Source: Lactiplantibacillus herbarum
GTDB lineage: Bacteria > Bacillota > Bacilli > Lactobacillales > Lactobacillaceae
DNA: 64,000 nt
Direction: 5' to 3'
Assembly (NCBI RefSeq): GCF_001039045.1
Contig: NZ_LFEE01000038.1
Location: forward strand, 1-64,000
Both the position numbers and the translations under genes were made by a program. Every line of letters starts with the position of its first letter. The first letter of the stretch is position 1. Below are positions 60,001 to 64,000 of the stretch, one piece after another. The notes under the pieces were generated by a model, which had not been told where the DNA came from, did no database searches, and worked only from the letters and a program-made list of their open reading frames with translations.

Positions 60001-60226
60001 CTGCTTGATCAGTGGTTGTTGCTGTCTTTAAAGCAACGGTGGTACTAGCAGTCGTTGCTGCCGTCACTTTTGTCTGCGATACATCAGTTGACTGATTAAC
60101 GTCAGTATCAGCCTGAGCATTAACCTCATTCCAAGTCCCTAGTGCTAGTGCCGTGGTTGTAATACCCGCTACTAGCCATTTTTTACCTTTTTTATACATC
60201 TTATAGTGCTGCTCTACCCGATTCAC
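57029..60226 (-). CDS. LPXTG-anchored LRR/MucBP adhesin with KxYKxGKxW signal peptide
   Basis: 1065 aa from the GTG at 60226, six bases after AGGGGGA; an ATG at 60259 lies ahead of this site. Order: signal peptide with HYKMYKKGKKWLVAG; Thr/Ser/Ala-rich stalk to about 195; internalin-like LRR segment (LTKLTTLQIASQRISDITPL, ANLKELVSLTLVSNHIADFS); a beta-rich joining domain; seven MucBP units of about 67 residues (STVTVHYQDANGKTLQ then GYKYQSTQGNATG); a spacer; LPQTDD; one TM segment; and WWQRKKQD. MucBP units bind mucin or other glycans in the family. Sortase anchors it to the wall. The repeats are also close in DNA. Confidence 0.95.
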   Translation of the reverse strand: MNRVEQHYKMYKKGKKWLVAGITTTALALGTWNEVNAQADTDVNQSTDVSQTKVTAATTASTTVALKTATTTDQAVQTADKATTSQQDAAETSSTDQTTATSDKANATSTTQADTTKTETSKTESEDKQVTTDNVQKTTEVSKDKAATETTVTSKNTSTPITTTTTDTAIKTTTAAVDQSTPALKRDRASQPVSRAAMVKTDETIDQWMPNKTLQQAILATLNKGSYGKTWSSTADISKADLQLLTKLNMQPYSTYIDGKSTFSLEGLQYATNITDLDLLNNYNVSKQMWGDITDITPVASLTKLTTLQIASQRISDITPLANLKELVSLTLVSNHIADFSSLDSAQYTTSFKINSQFVDRSVVYVPVTGKYTMVNPVKPPKGMTFNLIDSASRAIVVSPTGTVIRLFYSGATNTLAGDQLAYQVTKNQIMPGPTTSPYAGYTVSQNPYTYYLASIFTDANGNEIVDMFTPYIVAADAQPVTVNYVDEQGKVLSDPEVLSGVVGDSYTATTKQFKGYQLVAQPDNATGTFGDAAQTVNFVYRMVNSTVTVHYQDANGKTLQADKVLTGQVGTVFSVEAPTLTGYKYQATQGNATGTYGDTPTEVTFIYDEAYSTVTVHYQDENGKTLQKDDVLTGQVGSNFTAKAPTLVGYKYQSTQGNATGVYGDMPTEVTFIYEAVSSTVTVHYQDANGKTIQKDDVLTGQVGSNFAVKAPTLVGYKYQSTQGNATGTYGDAPTEVTFVYDDVYSTVTVHYQDVNGKTLQKDSTLTGQIGTDYIVKTPTITGYKYQTVQGTLDGTYGDTSVEVTLVYQAVNSTVTVHYQDVNGKTLQADEVLTGQVGTTFNAKYPAIAGYKYQSTQGIATGMYGEKPSEVTFVYQANAVTPPVTTPDQTTTVTVHHVTTNGEQVAADQIFTGKLGEQYTTKPVTIDGYQVVTVPTNATGTFGANDIEISYVYEQATETSDGDEINPDPVEDSQRPTPTIPDKVTGKTPVKVTTDSGMTQAVVSEPKSTSTSAAATPTDHTVKAATAAINLPQTDDQTVSPLWGLALLGSLLGLAGWWQRKKQD
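57500..58790 (-). repeat. About 201-bp tandem repeats encoding MucBP domains
   Basis: The TGATAATGTACNGTTACNGT segment, the start of each unit, recurs about every 201 bases (near 57770, 57970, 58170, 58370, 58570). The middle two units are most alike. Confidence 0.78.
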
Positions 60227-60511
60227 AATGATTCCCCCTATAAAAATCCAATCAATCATAATATTAAATTTGATTTGAATTTATATTTAAATAAATATGT
60301 AACAGTAATCTTAATTAACTTAATATCATAAAACAAATCTATCAGTAACGGTCAAACACCTATACTGTATTTGTATCTTATCATAAGTACAACGCTCTCA
60401 AACACGGTTAGCACTCGCTAATTAAGCGGTTACTAATTCAAATAATCTGTCTTTCCACGTTAGCCAGTTACTTTTTGCTAGTTATGATGTACTTAAACAT
60501 TAATATCCATA
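60227..60511. other. AT-rich region upstream of the MucBP adhesin
   Basis: About 285 bases without a gene. A minus-strand TTGACC at about 60352 with a TATGAT about 19 bases on is a possible adhesin promoter. No dyad or riboswitch-like fold seen. Confidence 0.45.
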
Positions 60512-60543
60512 TAAAAAATCACCCAGTTTAAATAACCTGAGTG
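60512..60543 (-). terminator. Terminator of the CMD-MerR operon
   Basis: On the minus strand CACTCAGGTT pairs with AAACTGGGTG (one mismatch, one wobble), followed by ATTTTTTAT. It lies about 80 bases past the CMD stop. Confidence 0.65.
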
Positions 60544-60625
60544 CTAATCAACAAATAACATCTACAACTGTTAACTACTGGTTCTCCACAACACTAACGA
60601 CGAATTTAAATTACTAAAGAGGTGA

Positions 60626-61300
60626 CTAAAATGTCATCGCTGCCGCATGAATCTTCTGCACACTGTTGATAACAAGTGGGAAACCGACATATGGCAACAG
60701 TTGGAGTGCGGACCAGATCAATTCACTTTCGGTATTACCAGCCTTGATGCTGCCACGCGCATGGGCGTTAATCTGGAAATCAACGTTTAACGTAATTAAA
60801 GCCATTAGTTCAAACCGTTCACGTTCCTGAACCGTCAATGCTAAACGAGCATAGTGATCATTGAAGAAATGCTCGGTCAACGATGACGCAATGAAGTCAC
60901 CCGCATGGTCTGGGAGGTCCTGCAACAGGTGTTTAATTTCCGTACCATACAGATCAGCTTGGACTTGCGCACCAAAATCTTCTTCAGTCCGCATCTGTGG
61001 TGCCTCAACGGTTACATCGTTGCGCATTAACATTGCTTGAATTTCAGCAACTGCATCGCGTACCTTTAGACTGCCCACTACTGGAGCTAATTGGTAGACT
61101 ACTTCTAAAATTTTTTCGGGTACGACTCCTATTTGTAACGCTTGTTGAACCTGACTATCAATTGCAGAAGTTGTGCCCTGTACGACCATTGCAACTAACG
61201 GCACCAACACCCGATCAGTACCCAGATGTGCCTGTCCCTGCTCCTCGACCGCACACAATAATGGTTGAATCAGTTGGTCAAAATCAGTCGTTGCTTTCAT
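60626..61300 (-). CDS. Carboxymuconolactone-decarboxylase-family protein without CxxC
   Basis: 224 aa from the ATG at 61300, ten bases after AAGGAG; a GTG at 61309 is too close to that site. Two CMD-like halves: GTTSAIDSQVQQALQIGVVP with EKILEVVYQLAPVVG, and FQINAHARGSIKAGNTESEL with WSALQLLPYVGFP. The AhpD-type CxxC redox pair is absent; the only Cys is near residue 16. So a peroxidase role is unlikely and a decarboxylase/isomerase or binding role is more likely. Cotranscribed after the MerR gene (18-base gap). Confidence 0.85.
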   Translation of the reverse strand: MKATTDFDQLIQPLLCAVEEQGQAHLGTDRVLVPLVAMVVQGTTSAIDSQVQQALQIGVVPEKILEVVYQLAPVVGSLKVRDAVAEIQAMLMRNDVTVEAPQMRTEEDFGAQVQADLYGTEIKHLLQDLPDHAGDFIASSLTEHFFNDHYARLALTVQERERFELMALITLNVDFQINAHARGSIKAGNTESELIWSALQLLPYVGFPLVINSVQKIHAAAMTF

Positions 61301-61318
61301 CTTTAACACACTCCTTAA

Positions 61319-61681
61319 TTAGTCATAAATATTATTATTCAGATCCGCAATTTTTTGCTGCACAATCGCCAAATTAGTTGCCAACAAGTCTGCCTTGTCC
61401 TGCAACTCTTCTTGGTGGTCACTCATGATTGCTAAGCGGCCAGCCCTTCCTTCCGCACCTTGATCCAGTAACGCAATGTATTGGCGAATCTGCTTCAATG
61501 GCATATCGGTTAGTCGAAAACAATTAATCAGCCGAATAATATCTAAGCTCGCATCATTGAAGATTCGATTATTATTTTTATCGCGTTGTAAATCAGGAAT
61601 CAGTCCTTTGCCGTCGTAATAGCGAATCCGATACGCTGACACCCCTGACGCTTGTTCTGCTTCTTTAATGGTATATTGCAT
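61319..61681 (-). CDS. MerR-family transcriptional regulator
   Basis: 120 aa. MerR HTH and wing: MQYTIKEAEQASGVSAYRIR, YYDGKGLIPDLQRDKNNNRI, FRLTDMPLKQIRQYIALLDQ; then a coiled-coil dimer helix to the end. No Cys in the C-terminal part, so it belongs to the non-metal aldehyde/stress group (AdhR/NmlR-like size). ATG behind AGGGGGA. Divergent from the amidohydrolase, whose promoter has the 19-base spacer that MerR activators need. Confidence 0.92.
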   Translation of the reverse strand: MQYTIKEAEQASGVSAYRIRYYDGKGLIPDLQRDKNNNRIFNDASLDIIRLINCFRLTDMPLKQIRQYIALLDQGAEGRAGRLAIMSDHQEELQDKADLLATNLAIVQQKIADLNNNIYD

Positions 61682-61725
61682 AAAATCCCCCTGCTAGCTT
61701 CTTCATTAATTTTACGATTGTTAAG

Positions 61726-61756
61726 TTGCCTTAGCAACGTTCTAACCTGCTATGAT
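61726..61756 (+). promoter_or_regulatory. MerR-type promoter with 19-base spacer
   Basis: -35 TTGCCT (61726-61731), 19-base spacer, -10 TATGAT (61751-61756). The spacer holds CCTTAG (61729-61734) and CTAACC (61742-61747), an inverted pair centred between the hexamers. Overlong spacing plus a dyad is the hallmark of MerR activation. Confidence 0.68.
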
Positions 61757-61788
61757 AGAGTCAAATAACTTTTGAAAGTGTGATTTAC

Positions 61789-62715
61789 ATGTCTAATGAA
61801 CAACCAATTGACGTTTTTGCGCACGTCTTAGCACCAAAATTTTATCAACAGATGCTTGCCATTGATCCTACCATTCCTGAAAAGGCGCCCTACGTCAACG
61901 CACCAGCCTTAACTGATATGGCCTTTCGACAAGCTAATGAAACTGTCGCAACTCAGCAAATTATCAGTATGATGAACCTGAATCCTGAAGATTTCGTTTC
62001 CGCTAAACCCGCACTGGAACTCTGTCGGGCGGCAAACGATGAGCTCAGTCAGCTCGTCACTGACCATCCAGATCTATTTTGCGGAGCTGTCGCCATGGTG
62101 CCTCTCAATAATTTAGACGGTGCCCAACAGATCATGACAGAACAAGTCGCCCCTAACCCTCAGTTATTTGGCGTGCAGCTCTTCACCAGAGCACTCGGAA
62201 AGTCGATTGCCGATGAAAGCTTTGACCCGATTTTCGCCACCGCTGAACAGTTAGGCCTACCAATTTGGCTCCACCCGGTCTTCGATGACCGCAAACCAGA
62301 CAACAATATCGTCTTCAGTTGGGAGTATGAGCTAACTCAGGCGATGCTACAACTGGTTGCTGCCGGAATTTTCAAACGCCATCCACAACTGAAAATCATC
62401 GTTCACCATGCAGGTGCGATGGTGCCGTTCTTTGCCGGTCGCATTGATGCAATCTTACCAGCAGATCAGGCTCAGGATTTACACAAATTTTACGTTGATA
62501 CGGCCATTCTTGGCAATCCAACCGCCTTGCAATTAACGACCGAATTCTTTGGCGCTGACCACGTCCTTTTCGGAACGGACGCGCCACTCGGCATTGCACC
62601 AGTGGGAGCTAGCCAACAGATTCTGACTGCCATTGACGACATGCCTGTCTCTGATCAAGTTAAACAGCAGATTCGTACTGACAATGCCCGTAAGCTATTA
62701 AGCTTGCCACGATGA
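61789..62715 (+). CDS. Amidohydrolase (ACMSD-like) with altered metal motif
   Basis: 308 aa from the ATG at 61789; a GTG at 61780 is the alternative. TIM-barrel amidohydrolase of the ACMSD/amidohydrolase_2 family: LPIWLHPVF (third His), IIVHHAGAMVPFFAGR (fourth His), and HVLFGTDAPLG (metal Asp). The N-terminal motif that should be D-x-H-x-H reads IDVFAHVLAP, so the first metal His is Phe. That may reduce or change metal binding; the other ligands are present. Reactions in the family are decarboxylation or hydrolysis of ring or lactone acids. Followed by the LtrA gene after 11 bases; under the MerR-type promoter. Confidence 0.88.
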   Translation: MSNEQPIDVFAHVLAPKFYQQMLAIDPTIPEKAPYVNAPALTDMAFRQANETVATQQIISMMNLNPEDFVSAKPALELCRAANDELSQLVTDHPDLFCGAVAMVPLNNLDGAQQIMTEQVAPNPQLFGVQLFTRALGKSIADESFDPIFATAEQLGLPIWLHPVFDDRKPDNNIVFSWEYELTQAMLQLVAAGIFKRHPQLKIIVHHAGAMVPFFAGRIDAILPADQAQDLHKFYVDTAILGNPTALQLTTEFFGADHVLFGTDAPLGIAPVGASQQILTAIDDMPVSDQVKQQIRTDNARKLLSLPR

Positions 62716-62726
62716 GGTGACCACTT

Positions 62727-63884
62727 TTGACAAAAAAATCGCATAACCTCTGGGGGACGCCACGTAAAATCACCCAACAGATCCGCGAACGTAAGATTTC
62801 CTGGTTAGAACTCTTTTCTGACCTAGTCTACGTGGTTATTATCCATAACATTACGGTCGGCTTCGCTGCTCATTTCAATTGGAGTGGTTTGCTGACCTTC
62901 CTGATTCTATTCTATTTAGTCTTCAACAGTTGGAATAACTTGGCGATTTATTTTGACCTTCACGGTAACGACAGCGTTCGGACGACATTTCTAACGCTCG
63001 TTCAGATCTTGCTAGTCGCTCTGTTTGCAGGAAGTATCATCACCGCTTTTGACGGCCAATACCTAGCAACGGCGCTGGTCTACTTCGCCATTCAATTACT
63101 ATTCATGTATATGTGGTGGACGACCGCACGCTATGATCCCGAACACATGCTCACGACGCGCCCCTATTTGATCTATTACACGATTGGCGCCGTCTTACTG
63201 CTTCTAATTCCGTTGATGAAGGCGACGGGTATCCAAGAGCTATTACTATTGGGCGTTATCTTCTTTGACTTCTTTGCCCTACTGTTTGAAAGTCCGAATT
63301 TTAATCGCGAATTCAAACAGCGTCATATTGCCTTTCAGATTTCACCGGCACTACTTGAACGTTACGGCCAATTTACTATGATCGTGCTGGGTGAATCGCT
63401 AGCCAACTTAATCGACTTATTCGACGAGGGACTGGCCTTACCTAAAATCGGCTTGTTCTTACTGTTAGTCATCAGTACCATCGCCATCTGGTGGTTGTAT
63501 TACTCCTTGATGGACGATATTACCGTCAAGGAACGCAACTACCAAGGCTTAGTATTCTTTCGCGGATTACACATTAACTTCATCTTGTTCTTAAGCTTGG
63601 AAGGATTCTTCCTCACTGAGCTAGCCGATAAATCATCGCTCTGGATTCGTCTCGGTTATCTCATAAGTCTAGTATTAGTTCTGGTCACCTTAACCTCAAT
63701 GGTCATCAATCGGCAACAACATACTGTTGCTAGAAAACAACTTTTCATCAGCGGTAGCATTGTCCTGATTGCTATCTTGCTGAGCACCCTACTTCCTAAT
63801 ATCTGGATGCTAATCTTAATTGACGTGGTACTCCTCAGCGCCTGCGTCTATCGGGAACGCAACGTGCTCAACGCCGAATCTTAG
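62727..63884 (+). CDS. ltrA: LtrA-family (low temperature requirement A) membrane protein
   Basis: 385 aa with about 11 hydrophobic segments. Family motifs: ISWLELFSDLVYVVIIHNIT near residue 24, HGNDSVRTTFL, LLERYGQFTMIVLGESLANL near 220. Named for a Listeria gene needed for growth in the cold; the molecular function is unknown. TTG start six bases after GAGGTGA, 11 bases after the amidohydrolase stop, so cotranscribed with it. The end is complete inside the window. Confidence 0.92.
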   Translation: MTKKSHNLWGTPRKITQQIRERKISWLELFSDLVYVVIIHNITVGFAAHFNWSGLLTFLILFYLVFNSWNNLAIYFDLHGNDSVRTTFLTLVQILLVALFAGSIITAFDGQYLATALVYFAIQLLFMYMWWTTARYDPEHMLTTRPYLIYYTIGAVLLLLIPLMKATGIQELLLLGVIFFDFFALLFESPNFNREFKQRHIAFQISPALLERYGQFTMIVLGESLANLIDLFDEGLALPKIGLFLLLVISTIAIWWLYYSLMDDITVKERNYQGLVFFRGLHINFILFLSLEGFFLTELADKSSLWIRLGYLISLVLVLVTLTSMVINRQQHTVARKQLFISGSIVLIAILLSTLLPNIWMLILIDVVLLSACVYRERNVLNAES

Positions 63885-63941
63885 TGTTATCATACTAGCT
63901 TAGAACGGCGCTAAGGCAAGACCTATTTCAAATGATTTAGT

Positions 63942-63990
63942 ATTACAAATACGGCTAGTCCTGTGTATAAGGACTAGCCGTATTTGTAAT
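63942..63990. repeat. Perfect 20-bp inverted repeat at the window edge
   Basis: ATTACAAATACGGCTAGTCC (63942-63961) and its exact complement (63971-63990) flank a 9-base loop. There is no T run on either side, so it is not a standard terminator, although it may still end the ltrA operon transcript. Confidence 0.75.
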
Positions 63991-64000
63991 GCTATCTACC

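Noticed and set aside
1-64000. CRISPR array, toxin-antitoxin, phage or transposon module
   Set aside because: No direct-repeat/spacer pattern, no transposase or integrase and no paired toxin-antitoxin genes found. The tandem repeats present are all in-frame protein repeats.

Overview
The window is chromosomal DNA of a Lactobacillaceae member, most likely the Lactiplantibacillus plantarum group (L. plantarum, L. paraplantarum or L. pentosus). The basis is moderate GC, strong GGAGG-type ribosome sites, frequent TTG/GTG starts, three very large KxYKxGKxW/LPQTD surface proteins, and the gene families themselves (Apf-like protein, YjeM-type permease, HxlR-controlled reductases, oleate hydratase). 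I saw no rRNA, tRNA, CRISPR array, transposase, phage gene or replication origin. The species name is inference from family content.

Layout. 1-9.4 kb: a START-like protein with a tiny translationally coupled membrane protein, an XRE/TPR regulator, a frameshifted amino-acid permease, an Apf-like secreted protein, a YfhO/GT-C-like membrane protein, a zinc alcohol dehydrogenase and an orphan GHKL histidine kinase. 9.4-21 kb: a run of regulator-target pairs: HxlR/MFS, a HAD phosphatase-LacI operon ending in half an MFS gene, HxlR/SDR, TetR/NAD-dependent reductase, an aldo-keto reductase, and DHA2 efflux pump/TetR. 21-30 kb: a divergent fhuD / fhuCBG iron-chelate importer, a long hairpin repeat, a small CsbD-like protein, SDR plus acetyltransferase, an MmcQ/YjbR protein, and an L,D-transpeptidase with wall-binding repeats. 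29.5-46 kb: TetR plus oleate hydratase; a 1778-aa adhesin with 480-bp tandem repeats; a MarR-rhodanese operon behind a 36-bp perfect palindrome; TetR plus membrane-anchored methyltransferase; and a 1647-aa DUF285/Big_3 adhesin. 46-57 kb: two TMEM175-type channels (a third lies at 54.8 kb), a GT-C glycosyltransferase, NudC, GNAT, an acidic two-TM protein, a CrtC/AttH-like protein with divergent TetR, and a small metal-resistance cluster (arsC, ArsR/CadC, cadD). 57-64 kb: a 1065-aa LRR/MucBP adhesin, a CMD-MerR operon divergent from an amidohydrolase-LtrA operon, and a perfect 20-bp hairpin at the edge.

How it works together: this looks like an accessory or lifestyle region. Most small enzymes and pumps sit beside their own one-component regulator, and many of the divergent promoters carry a readable dyad. 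Together they form a bank of independent stress and detoxification switches, placed between large cell-surface adhesins. Two genes show decay: the permease frameshift near 2.7 kb and the MFS remnant near 12 kb. Two enzymes lack key catalytic or metal residues: the rhodanese (Asp for Cys) and the amidohydrolase (Phe for the first His of HxH). No single locus looks like a dramatic new system. The best candidates for something undescribed are the START-like/mini-membrane pair, the acidic 423-aa protein, the MarR-pseudo-rhodanese switch, and the three TMEM175 paralogues.
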